Below, piece after piece: positions 37,519 through 46,004 of a stretch of DNA of 64,000 bases. Position 1 is the first letter of the stretch. Each line of letters begins with the position of its first letter. The notes beneath the pieces were generated by a model that worked only from the letters and a program-made list of their open reading frames with translations, did not search any database and was not told where the DNA came from. The stretch lies in the NCBI GenBank assembly GCA_965197275.1, contig CBDAMQ010000029.1, positions 378,209 through 442,208 of the forward strand, given 5' to 3'. Source of the stretch: DASCOT01 sp965197275 (GTDB lineage Bacteria; Acidobacteriota; UBA890; WLXD01). Made by a program: the position numbers and the translations under genes.

Positions 37519-38385
37519 GTGTTTCAGTCGCCTTGGGGGCTCGAACGCCTGCCGCTGCAAGCGCCCGCGGATCGCAAATGGTCGGAGAGGGAGCAATTCC
37601 GCCAGGTGCGGCTCGCCGGCTACGACGGGTTCTTCCCGGAAGTCCCTGAACGCTCGCGCGAAGGCGAGGTCGTGGGGTGGGCGAAGCAGTACGAGCTGCT
37701 GATAGGGCTACAGTGCTTCCCGGAGGGGATGGACGATAATCGGTCGACGCTCGAGGCCGCCAAGCGTATGGGCGCTATCGTGGTGAACTCGCAACCGATG
37801 CACAACTACGATGTCGGCGAGCCGGCGGTGACCAAGTTACGCAGCCTGATCACCGTTGCCGAAGAGGTCGGCATGCCGTTTCTCGTCGAGATTCACCGCG
37901 CCAGGATGCTACAGGATCAGATCTGGACGGAGCACTACCTGGATCGGATACCCGGGATGTTCTTGACCGGCGATCTGTCGCACTGGGTGGTGGCGGGATG
38001 GCGGGACGACGAGTTGTCCCTTCCGTTCGACAAGGTCCTGACTCGAATCGAGATGCTCGATGGACGCATCTCGAACGGGCAACAGGTGCAGATCGACATC
38101 GGGCCCGACGGCGATACCGCCGAGGCGCGGACCAATGCCGCCTGGTGGAAAGCGGCGATGGTTCATTGGCTGGCACGAGCCGTGCCAGGCGACATCTTCA
38201 TCTTCCGGGTCGAGCTCGGCCCACCCCCGTACCAGATCGTCGACCTCGACGGCAACGAGATGGGCAGCACTTGGCAACAGGGTCTGGTGTTCAAAGATCT
38301 CGCCGCGCGCACCTGGAACACCGCCGTTGATGAAGCCGGGAAGGGGGCGAAGTACGAGGCCCGTCCTGCCTTCCGCGAGCACTGA
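37519..38385 (+). CDS. Sugar phosphate isomerase/epimerase-like TIM-barrel protein, 5' end altered
   Basis: The 288-residue reading has the AP-endonuclease-2/xylose-isomerase-like fold: REQFRQVRLAGYDGFFPEVP, GLQCFPEGMDD, GAIVVNSQPMHNYDVGE, LVEIHRARMLQDQ and FLTGDLSHWVVAGW, with likely metal ligands in these Glu, His and Asp residues. The GTG at 37519 (VFQSPWGLERL) is the first possible start after the deletion junction with the DUF1501 fragment. There is no ribosome site before it, so the native start and leader were probably lost. Substrate unknown. It may be expressed poorly or not at all. Confidence 0.72.
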   Translation: MFQSPWGLERLPLQAPADRKWSEREQFRQVRLAGYDGFFPEVPERSREGEVVGWAKQYELLIGLQCFPEGMDDNRSTLEAAKRMGAIVVNSQPMHNYDVGEPAVTKLRSLITVAEEVGMPFLVEIHRARMLQDQIWTEHYLDRIPGMFLTGDLSHWVVAGWRDDELSLPFDKVLTRIEMLDGRISNGQQVQIDIGPDGDTAEARTNAAWWKAAMVHWLARAVPGDIFIFRVELGPPPYQIVDLDGNEMGSTWQQGLVFKDLAARTWNTAVDEAGKGAKYEARPAFREH

Positions 38386-38608
38386 CGACCCAGACCGAGT
38401 CGCCGCTGCACGCGGGCCGAGGAGCCAGCGCATTTGCCGCGTTGGAACACGGTTCGACGCTGTCTACACATCGATAGCTTGTCAACTTGACGGGGATCCT
38501 GGCAGAGTGCTGCCCTGATCAGCGGTACCCGCGGCAGGCTCGGGTCATGCGGCAGGCAACATCGGTGCGGAGCGTTTCGCTGCCGTGGTAACCAATGAGG
38601 CGTAACCG

Positions 38609-39589
38609 ATGCTTCTACTTACGGAACAGGAGATTCGCGACAGTGTCGACATGGTGGTCGCCATCGATGCCGTCGAGAGAGCGTTCGAGGCGCTGGAGCA
38701 CGACCAGGTGACGCAGCCGCCTCCGATTGGCCTCGACCTGCCGGATATCGACGCTGAGGTGCACGTCAAGGGAGCGCACGTTCACGGTAGCGATCACTTC
38801 GTGTTCAAGCTCGTGTCCGGCTTCTACCAGAATCCGCAGATGGGACTGCCGATGGCCAACGGGCTCGTGCTCGCCTTCGACGCCAACCACGGCCAGCCGG
38901 CCGCCTTGCTGTTCGACAACGGCTACCTCAGCGACCTGAGGACCGGCGCGGCCGGCGCCGTAGTGGCGCGGCATTTGGCGCCGCAAGAGCTTCGCCGCGT
39001 CGCCCTGATCGGGGCGGGCGAGCAGGCGCGCATGCAACTTCGGGCGTTGGCTGAGGTGCGCACCATTCCTGGCGTGTCTATCTGGAACAGGAACCCGGAA
39101 CGAGCCCGGCAGTGTGCGGCCGATATGACCGACGAGCTCGACCTCGCTGTGGAGGCCGTGGATCGGATCGAGGACGCCGTCCAGGGGGCAAGTGTGGTGA
39201 TCACGGTGACCCCAGCCCGCGAGCCCCTGGTGCGCGCCGAGTGGATCGAGCCGGGCACGCACATCACCGCCGTCGGGTCCGACGGGCCGGACAAGCAGGA
39301 GCTCGACGTCGAGGTGCTGCATCTTGCCGATGTGGTGGTCGCGGATCGGTTATCTCAGTGCATCGAGCTCGGCGAGATTCATCACGCCGTCGACGCTGGA
39401 CGGTTACAGGCCGACGCCTGTGTCGAGCTTGGCGCCGTTGTTCTGGGGCGGGCCGCCGGACGCGAGACCGACGACCAGATCACGGTTGCTGACCTGACCG
39501 GCGTGGGGGTACAGGACGCTGCCATCGCCAGCGCGACGCTGCACGCGGCGCGCGAGAAGGGCCTCGGGGCGGCAATCGAGTGCGGCTAG
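38609..39589 (+). CDS. Ornithine cyclodeaminase / mu-crystallin family protein
   Basis: The 326-residue product has the family layout: LLLTEQEIRDSVDMVVAIDA, GSDHFVFKLVSGFYQNP, LSDLRTGAAGAVVARHLA, the NAD-binding VALIGAGEQARMQLRAL, VITVTPAREPLVRAEWI and ITAVGSDGPDKQELD. Members include ornithine cyclodeaminase, alanine or imine dehydrogenases and ketimine reductases, so a role in an amine or amino acid route is likely but the substrate is open. It stands alone on the plus strand with about 220 bp upstream. Confidence 0.85.
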   Translation: MLLLTEQEIRDSVDMVVAIDAVERAFEALEHDQVTQPPPIGLDLPDIDAEVHVKGAHVHGSDHFVFKLVSGFYQNPQMGLPMANGLVLAFDANHGQPAALLFDNGYLSDLRTGAAGAVVARHLAPQELRRVALIGAGEQARMQLRALAEVRTIPGVSIWNRNPERARQCAADMTDELDLAVEAVDRIEDAVQGASVVITVTPAREPLVRAEWIEPGTHITAVGSDGPDKQELDVEVLHLADVVVADRLSQCIELGEIHHAVDAGRLQADACVELGAVVLGRAAGRETDDQITVADLTGVGVQDAAIASATLHAAREKGLGAAIECG

Positions 39590-39623
39590 TCACATCTAGC
39601 TACGGGGAGTGACTCCGTGTCCC

Positions 39624-39653
39624 TTGACAGTTGCTCGGGCGCGGTGCTAATAA
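39624..39653 (+). promoter_or_regulatory. Sigma70-type promoter upstream of the TonB receptor, matched at 53848-53877
   Basis: TTGACA (39624-39629) and TAATAA (39648-39653) are 18 bp apart. The spacer ends GCGGTGC. The promoter of the gutted receptor copy at 53.85 kb has the same TTGACAGT start, an 18-bp spacer ending GCGGTGC, and TAATAC. The receptor ATG is about 395 bp downstream, giving an unusually long leader. Confidence 0.7.
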
Positions 39654-39968
39654 AACCGGCGATTAGGCTCAGGGCGGGACAAGTTCCCAGCTGCGACGGG
39701 CCGCCGTGGTGAGCAGGATGCAGGGACCATTTCATTGAAATCGGGACCAAATCATTGGATCGAGTGACCCAACTAGTTGGATTCAGTGATGCCCGGACGC
39801 GCCGCGGACCTGCAGAGCGCCTCCCGTTTCGTGCTCTTCTCGCCTTTCAGTCCAGCGATCACCGGTCGGGACATCGGACGGAATCGCCCGGAACACATGG
39901 GTCTGGCAACAGGAGATATTGAGTTTGCGCGAGCGCGGTGCCGACCGAGGCGCTACGAATGGGGCGGT
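39654..39968 (+). other. Long leader region of the TonB receptor, no gene seen
   Basis: No convincing coding sequence. It holds two near-direct repeats of GGGACCA..TCATTG (about 39723-39737 and 39743-39757), and a 12-bp perfect palindrome CCAACTAGTTGG (39769-39780). The gutted receptor copy at 53.8 kb lacks this block between promoter and start codon, so it looks like an insertion into the leader. It is followed by a sigma54-type promoter. Confidence 0.5.
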
Positions 39969-39984
39969 AGGCACAGTTCTTGCA
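39969..39984 (+). promoter_or_regulatory. Candidate sigma54 promoter for the TonB receptor
   Basis: AGGCAC-AGTTC-TTGCA matches the -24/-12 consensus TGGCAC-N5-TTGCA except the first base, with the required GG-N10-GC spacing. Transcription would begin near 39996, about 53 bases before the ATG. The two upstream blocks found at the other sigma54 promoters of this window are not present here. Confidence 0.6.
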
Positions 39985-40048
39985 CAAAATCGTTCACATA
40001 AGCATTGTCCGTTTGGATGACGGGCTGTCCCCCGCAGGAGGAAGTGGA

Positions 40049-42937
40049 ATGCGCGCCAAGCTCGCTGTCTTGACTCTCGCTATGCTCTTAGTACTCCCCG
40101 CGCAGGTGATGGCGCAGGGCGAGCGACAGACCGGAATGATCAGCGGAGAGGTTCGCGACGCGGACGGTGCGGGCCTGCCTGGCGCCACCGCCACCATCGA
40201 GGGTGACAACCTCATCCAGGAATCGCTCTCGGTAGTAACCGACCTGACGGGCGCTTTCCGGTTTCGCAATCTGAGGCCGGGAACGTACCTCGTGACGGTC
40301 TCACTCACCGGGTTCCAGACGGTGGCCTACAACGTCCCGGTGAACGTCGGCACAAACTCGAACGTGCTTGCGGACATGGAGCTGGCTGGGGTGTCAGAGA
40401 CGGTCACGGTCGTCTCCGAGACGCCGTTGATCGACATCGAGTCGTCATCCCTGAACACGAATTACACCGCCGAACTCCTGGAAAACGTTCCGGTGGTGCG
40501 TGAGTTCACCGACATGACGAATTTCGCCCCTGGCTTCGCCGACAAGGGAGCCTATGGCGCCGGCGGCAACCACGCCGAGGGCACCAGCGCGCATCGGGTG
40601 GGTTCGGCAACCAACGGCTACCGGCTCAACGGCGTTGACGTGACCGAGAACGACTGGGGTTCCAGCTGGGTTAACCCGAGCGTGGATACGATCGCCGAGA
40701 TCCAGATTGTCGGTATCGGCGCCAGCGCCGAGCACAGCGAGTTCACTGGCGCGATGATCAATTTGGTGACCAAGGGGGGCACCAACGAGTTTCATGGCAC
40801 GGGCTCTTTCTACTGGGAGAACGGCGATCTGAGATCCGATAACTCGCGGGGCATCGTGGATCTCGAGCGCGGAAAGTACTCCTACGACCGCGAATGGTCC
40901 CTCACTTTCGGTGGCCCGATTGTGCGCAACAAGCTGCTCTTCTTCGGCAGCGCCGCCCGCAATGAAACGCTCGATTCGGTTGTCGCCGACTCGATCTGGG
41001 AGGACGGTGGAATCGCCGTCAACGATGCCCAGCAGGGTAACGACAGGTGGACGCTGCACGGCAGGATGGACTACCTGCTCAACGACAAGAACACGCTCGG
41101 GTTCATGATCAACTATGACCCGGGCCACGAGACGAACCGCGACGTGCGAGTAGGTTCGCCGCTCGACGTCGCCATGGATACCGACTACGACAGCAGGACC
41201 CTTTTGTTCACCTGGCAATCCCAGCTGGGCGACAACACCTTCACCGATCTCCGCCTCGCATCGAATAAGGCGGGCTTCCTGCGCCTGCCGATCGTGTGCT
41301 GCGAGCTACCCGATTACTGGTTCAACAGCTCGAGGAGGATCACCCGGGGCTTCCTGGAGGACGAGGACAACGGCCGCAAAGAGATCGCGGCAACGGTGAC
41401 CCAGTACGTCGACAACTTCCTGGGCGTGGCGCACGACGCCAAGCTCGGGATCGACTACAAGGACAGCTTCTCCACCTGGATTGCCGGTTATACCGGCCTC
41501 GGAGGGCTGTTTACCTACAACTACTATGGCTACTCGTACACCTACGGGTCGATCTACGACATCGGCCTCGAGGGCCAGATCGTAACCACCGCAGGCTTCA
41601 TCCAGGACAACGTCACCGCTACCGAAGACCTCACCCTGAACCTCGGGTTGCGCTACGAGAAGACCAACTGGCACGAGAGGTTGGCGAACGAGTCGACCGG
41701 TGCCCCCCCTGCGCACACCTTGAACAACGTGGCGCCCCGCCTCGGTGCGACCTGGGACCTGGCCGGTGATGGTCGCTCCGTCGTGCATGGCAGCTGGGGC
41801 CGCTATCACGAAAAGAGCACTATCTCCTACGTCTCCACAGCCAGCGGCACTGCGTACCAGGACCCGTACCAACCCTACGCGTCGTACTACTACGACATAC
41901 CTGCGGGTTTGTTAGCTGACCCGAACAACCCGACGCCCGCGGAACTGTTGGTGCTGCAAGAGCTTGTTTTCCAACCCGAAAACCTGACGTCTATCACCGC
42001 CGGTACAACTCCGCTCGACGATGACTTGAAGGGGCTGCACACGGATGTCTGGAACATCGGATTCGAGTTTGAGTTCGTTGACAACTGGGTCCTGGGCGTC
42101 GACTACATCCACAAAGACGACACCAACCTCATCAGGGCGCGCGACCGCGCCCCTCACAACTACACGGCCTTCCAATACACCAGCCCCGACGCGACGTTAT
42201 GGGACGGAACCGTGGTGCCCGGGACGACGCAGACGCTCTTTTCCCAAGACGACGGCAATTTCGACCCCGCCATCGGCAACGACCCCTACTACAAGCGGAC
42301 GCACGACATCGTGACGGTGACGTTGGACCGAAGGCGAACGGGTTCTGGTCTTAACATAAGCACCTCCCTCACCTACCAGAACAACAGGGGAACCGCGGAG
42401 AATGGCGACGGCGAGAGCCTCTGGGGTTGGGGCATCGACGCAGCAAACCACCCGAACTTCAACGGCAACGCGTTCGCCGAGTCTGGTCCGTTGCGCTTCA
42501 GCAGGAAGTGGAGCTGGAAGGTACTGGGCAACTACAGGCTGCCCGGAGGCATCCTTGCGGGTATGTACTGGAACCTATCGTCAGGTCGGCCGTGGAACCT
42601 CCAGGTAGATCACAACAGCCGAGCCGGGGGACTTCGCGTTTTGCGCAATATGCCCTACGGCAGAACACACATCGAGAAGGTCGGCAGCCGGACGTGGGAC
42701 TCGCTTAAACAGCTCGATCTGCGGTTGTCGAAAACCTTCAATGTGGGGTCGCAGGGCCGGCTTGAGCTGATGGTCGACGGATTCAACCTGCTCAACGACT
42801 TCTCCCCGACGTCCGTCAGCGAGCGAATCAACCGCACCTTCCTCGTGTCCGGAGGCTCCTCGGTCGGATCGCCCCGACAATCAACCGGCCTGCTGCCCGG
42901 GCGGCAGTTCAGGTTGGGGACACGACTCTCCTTCTGA
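40049..42937 (+). CDS. Oar-like TonB-dependent outer-membrane receptor
   Basis: The 962-residue product starts with a signal peptide (MRAKLAVLTLAMLLVLPAQV, cut near MAQG). A carboxypeptidase-regulatory-like domain follows (ISGEVRDADGAGLPGATATI), then a plug domain (VSETVTVVSETPLIDIESSS; RLNGVDVTENDWGSSWVNPS) and a beta-barrel of about 750 residues ending in RQFRLGTRLSF with the C-terminal Phe needed for Bam assembly. AGGAGGAAG lies before the ATG. Such receptors import large or scarce substrates in Acidobacteriota and relatives. It heads the cluster of exported enzymes; a strong terminator follows it. Confidence 0.93.
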   Translation: MRAKLAVLTLAMLLVLPAQVMAQGERQTGMISGEVRDADGAGLPGATATIEGDNLIQESLSVVTDLTGAFRFRNLRPGTYLVTVSLTGFQTVAYNVPVNVGTNSNVLADMELAGVSETVTVVSETPLIDIESSSLNTNYTAELLENVPVVREFTDMTNFAPGFADKGAYGAGGNHAEGTSAHRVGSATNGYRLNGVDVTENDWGSSWVNPSVDTIAEIQIVGIGASAEHSEFTGAMINLVTKGGTNEFHGTGSFYWENGDLRSDNSRGIVDLERGKYSYDREWSLTFGGPIVRNKLLFFGSAARNETLDSVVADSIWEDGGIAVNDAQQGNDRWTLHGRMDYLLNDKNTLGFMINYDPGHETNRDVRVGSPLDVAMDTDYDSRTLLFTWQSQLGDNTFTDLRLASNKAGFLRLPIVCCELPDYWFNSSRRITRGFLEDEDNGRKEIAATVTQYVDNFLGVAHDAKLGIDYKDSFSTWIAGYTGLGGLFTYNYYGYSYTYGSIYDIGLEGQIVTTAGFIQDNVTATEDLTLNLGLRYEKTNWHERLANESTGAPPAHTLNNVAPRLGATWDLAGDGRSVVHGSWGRYHEKSTISYVSTASGTAYQDPYQPYASYYYDIPAGLLADPNNPTPAELLVLQELVFQPENLTSITAGTTPLDDDLKGLHTDVWNIGFEFEFVDNWVLGVDYIHKDDTNLIRARDRAPHNYTAFQYTSPDATLWDGTVVPGTTQTLFSQDDGNFDPAIGNDPYYKRTHDIVTVTLDRRRTGSGLNISTSLTYQNNRGTAENGDGESLWGWGIDAANHPNFNGNAFAESGPLRFSRKWSWKVLGNYRLPGGILAGMYWNLSSGRPWNLQVDHNSRAGGLRVLRNMPYGRTHIEKVGSRTWDSLKQLDLRLSKTFNVGSQGRLELMVDGFNLLNDFSPTSVSERINRTFLVSGGSSVGSPRQSTGLLPGRQFRLGTRLSF

Positions 42938-42959
42938 TCCACTGACACTCTAAGAAGGA

Positions 42960-42998
42960 ACGAGCAGGGTGCTGACCGCACCCTGCTCGTTTCGTTTT
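42960..42998 (+). terminator. Rho-independent terminator after the TonB receptor
   Basis: A perfect 13-bp stem (ACGAGCAGGGTGC / GCACCCTGCTCGT) closes the loop TGACC and is followed by the T-rich TTTCGTTTT. It lies 23 bp after the receptor stop, so the sulfatase-fold gene downstream should have its own promoter. Confidence 0.93.
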
Positions 42999-43199
42999 GG
43001 GGCGGAGCCGCAGCTCGTCCGTACCTTTCGGTCGTGATATTGACGCAGCTCTTCAGTGCATGTCCCGGAGCGTCCCGAATCACGCGTGCTCCTGGGCTAT
43101 ATTGGATGGGTTTCCGCTGGGCTGCGCCATGGCGCAGCCACCGAAGGCGGCCCGCAGCGCGGTCGATATCCCGCAACCGACGACCATGGAGGCGCCAGG

Positions 43200-45659
43200 A
43201 TGCCGAGGTTCGAGCACGATCGTCGTGCACGCCGACCTCGCGGGGTGATGGAGATCTGTGCCAGCGCGATCGCGGCGGCCGCCCTTCACGCGTCCGTTCT
43301 CGTCCTCGTCCTGCTGACGATCGGCTGTGGCTCGGGAGCGTCCCCGGGGGCGGACCTCGACGAGCTCCGCGGCGACCGTAAGCTCAACGTCCTGTTGGTC
43401 ACGCTCGACACGACGCGCGCCGATCACATCGGAGTTTACGGATCAGACGAGATCGACACACCTGTTATCGATGGGCTTGCCGCCCGGGGTGTCACCTTCA
43501 TGCGCGCCTACGCCTCGACGCCGCTGACGCTTCCGTCGCACACGTCGCTGCTCACCGGCACCCACCCCCCCTACCACGGGGTGCGCGACAACGGCGTGCA
43601 TATCGCACCGGAAGGGCTGCAGACCCTGGCCGAGAGCTTCCAGGCGGCCGGCTACCGCACCGGCGCCTTCGTCGGAGCCTTCGTCCTCGACTCGCGCTGG
43701 GGCCTGGCCCAGGGGTTCGACCGCTACTTCGACGACTTCGAGATGCCCAAGCAGCAAGCGATCTTTCTGAGCCGCGTGCAGCGTTCCGGATCGGAGGTCA
43801 TCGACACCGCTCTGGCGTGGGCGCGCGAGGACGACACGGCCCCCTTCTTCATGTGGGTGCACCTGTACGATCCGCATACGCCGTACGAGCCGCCTGAGCC
43901 CTTCAAGTCACGATACGCCGACCGGCCCTACGTCGGTGAGATCGCCTGGACGGACTCCTTGGTGGGCAGGCTGACGTCGTGGCTGGACGATACCGGCCGG
44001 TCCGACGACACCTACGTCGTGGTGACAGCCGATCACGGGGAGAGTCTCGGCGAGCACGGGGAGAGCGAGCACGGGTTGCTGCTGTACGAATCGGCTATCC
44101 GGGTGCCGCTGATCATCGCCACGCCATTCGACGAGCCGCAGCGGATCCAGCGCCACGAGCTGGTCTCGCTAATCGACATCATGCCGACCGTGCTGGAGTT
44201 GACCGGGCTGGAGACCCCCGAGGAGGTGCATGGCAGGAGCCTGGTACCGCTGTTTACCAACGACGCCGAGGTCGAGGGCAGGACCGACGAGCGCGTCTAC
44301 GCCGAGACTTTCTACCCGCGCCTCCATTTCGGCTGGAGCGAGCTCCAGGCGATCCTCGAGCCCACCCACAAGCTCATCATCTCGCCCGAGCCGGAGCTCT
44401 ACGATCTTCTGCAGGACCCCGAGGAGCAGCAGGACCTCGCATCAGAGCGCGCCGCCACGGCAGAGGCGTTGCGCCGGGAGGCCGAGGAGCTGGTGGCGCA
44501 GCTCGAGGAGAATGCCAACCCGGCGGACACCGTCACGCTCGACCAGGAGACTCTCCAGCGGCTCGCCGCACTCGGTTATATCGGCAACGCCAGCGCCGAT
44601 GCGGGCGACCAGGACGTCGAGCGCGCCAACCCGCGGGACAAGATCGAGATCTACAACGACCTGCTGCGGGCCCGCCGCCTGACCGTCAATGGGGAGATGG
44701 CCGAGGCCGAGCTGCTCCTGCGGGGGGTCATCGTTGCGGATGCCGGGGTGGTCGATGCACACCAGTCGCTCGGCAACCTGCTCGTCGAGCAGCTCCGCCA
44801 CGACGAGGCGATCGAAGCCTTCAAGACCGCCCTTTCCATGCGGCCCGAGGATGCGGCGCTGGTGCTCTTTCTCACCAGCACGCAGAGGAAGGCCGGTCGG
44901 TTGGACGAGGCCGAGAAGGTATTGCTGGACTTCACCGGCGTCCTGGAGCCGGGGGGGCGCCGGGCGGTCCAGGATTCCCGGCTGTACATCAGCCTCGGGC
45001 GCATCAAGCAGACCAAGCGCGCCTACACCGAGGCGGCGACCTATTTCAACGAGGCGTTGCGCCTCAACGAGGATGCTCCGGCGAACAACATCCTGGCCGC
45101 CGCGCACGTCGGACTCGGGGCCGTGTACCTGGCCACCAACCGCCTGAGCCTGGCGGAGGAACACCTGAACCTGGCGCGCGGCTTCAACGACAGCATCGCC
45201 GATCTGCACTTCCAACGTGCCTTGCTGTTCCAGACCCGGCAACGGCCGGACGAGGCGATCGCCGCCTACCGCCGCGAGCTCGAGATCTCGCCGCGCAACG
45301 GCAGGGCCGCCTTCAACCTCAGTGGCATCTTTCGCAACCGCGGTGACCTCGTTGAGGAGGAGCGCTACCTTCGTCTGACCCTCGAGATCAACCCGCAGTC
45401 CGTTAGTGGGCGCCTGTTCCTCGCCCGTATTTACCTGGTGAAGAACGAGCGCCTCGACGAGGCCGTACCGCTCGTCGAGGGGGCGCTGGAGCGACTCGAG
45501 TCGGCGACTGCGAGCGGCGTGCCGCAAGAGGTCACCAGGCAGGACCAGGTGCTAGGGCATCTCTTGCTGGCGGATCTCTACAATCGACTCGGCAGAAACG
45601 AGCTCTCCAACCAGCACGCGCGTCTTGGGATGCAGCTCCGAGAGGGGACACAACGCTGA
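43200..45659 (+). CDS. Sulfatase-fold hydrolase fused to TPR repeats, lipoprotein
   Basis: The 819-residue product has a membrane/lipoprotein segment (VLVLVLLTIGCGSG). An alkaline-phosphatase/sulfatase-superfamily domain follows: VTLDTTRADHIGVYG with metal-binding Asp, TPLTLPSHTSLLTG, VTADHGESLGEHGE. From about residue 485 there are at least five TPR-like repeats (AEAELLLRGVIVADAG, DEAIEAFKTALSMRPED, DEAIAAYRRELEISPRNG). The nucleophile position is Thr (TLPSHT) rather than the Cys or Ser of C/S-x-P-x-R sulfatases, so formylglycine chemistry is not expected. The ATG at 43200 has GGAGG upstream. Likely periplasm-facing; substrate unknown. Confidence 0.87.
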   Translation: MPRFEHDRRARRPRGVMEICASAIAAAALHASVLVLVLLTIGCGSGASPGADLDELRGDRKLNVLLVTLDTTRADHIGVYGSDEIDTPVIDGLAARGVTFMRAYASTPLTLPSHTSLLTGTHPPYHGVRDNGVHIAPEGLQTLAESFQAAGYRTGAFVGAFVLDSRWGLAQGFDRYFDDFEMPKQQAIFLSRVQRSGSEVIDTALAWAREDDTAPFFMWVHLYDPHTPYEPPEPFKSRYADRPYVGEIAWTDSLVGRLTSWLDDTGRSDDTYVVVTADHGESLGEHGESEHGLLLYESAIRVPLIIATPFDEPQRIQRHELVSLIDIMPTVLELTGLETPEEVHGRSLVPLFTNDAEVEGRTDERVYAETFYPRLHFGWSELQAILEPTHKLIISPEPELYDLLQDPEEQQDLASERAATAEALRREAEELVAQLEENANPADTVTLDQETLQRLAALGYIGNASADAGDQDVERANPRDKIEIYNDLLRARRLTVNGEMAEAELLLRGVIVADAGVVDAHQSLGNLLVEQLRHDEAIEAFKTALSMRPEDAALVLFLTSTQRKAGRLDEAEKVLLDFTGVLEPGGRRAVQDSRLYISLGRIKQTKRAYTEAATYFNEALRLNEDAPANNILAAAHVGLGAVYLATNRLSLAEEHLNLARGFNDSIADLHFQRALLFQTRQRPDEAIAAYRRELEISPRNGRAAFNLSGIFRNRGDLVEEERYLRLTLEINPQSVSGRLFLARIYLVKNERLDEAVPLVEGALERLESATASGVPQEVTRQDQVLGHLLLADLYNRLGRNELSNQHARLGMQLREGTQR

Positions 45660-46004
45660 CGCTGGTTGCGCGGATTGGCTTGTGCGTCGTCTGCTCGCGT
45701 GGCTCCGTTTCGGTTACTTCATGTGTGGCAGCTCCAGATCGGCGACCTGCCACGATGACGCAGTGAGATTCAGGAGGCAGGCACCAACGCCGCGCTATCC
45801 GACGATTGGGTAGAGGATCCGTGGAGAAAGCCGCGAAGCCGTGTTTGAATTGCAACGGCGTGAGACGTTGAACACTGGCCGAATACCTATGCATTGAAGG
45901 AGCTGTACTCGCTTGATGCTCCTCGCTGGCAGCGATCGAGTGCGAATGGCTCAGGACTCGCCGACTCCTCAGAGTGCATCGGCGGAGAGAGCTTGGAGGA
46001 TGCG
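45660..46004 (+). other. Intergenic region before the Rieske oxygenase gene
   Basis: Nothing recognisable is encoded here. The frame of the downstream gene is open back to 45894, but the conserved protein begins at 46005 behind a GGAGG. No clear hairpin with a U-run and no convincing promoter was found. Confidence 0.4.

Noticed and set aside
38496..38512. Sigma54-like TGGCAG-N5-TGCCC before the ornithine cyclodeaminase homologue
   Set aside because: The GG-N10-GC spacing is not met; it is better read as a small hairpin.
39723..39757. Possible CRISPR or tandem array
   Set aside because: Only two short imperfect copies, with no regular spacer.
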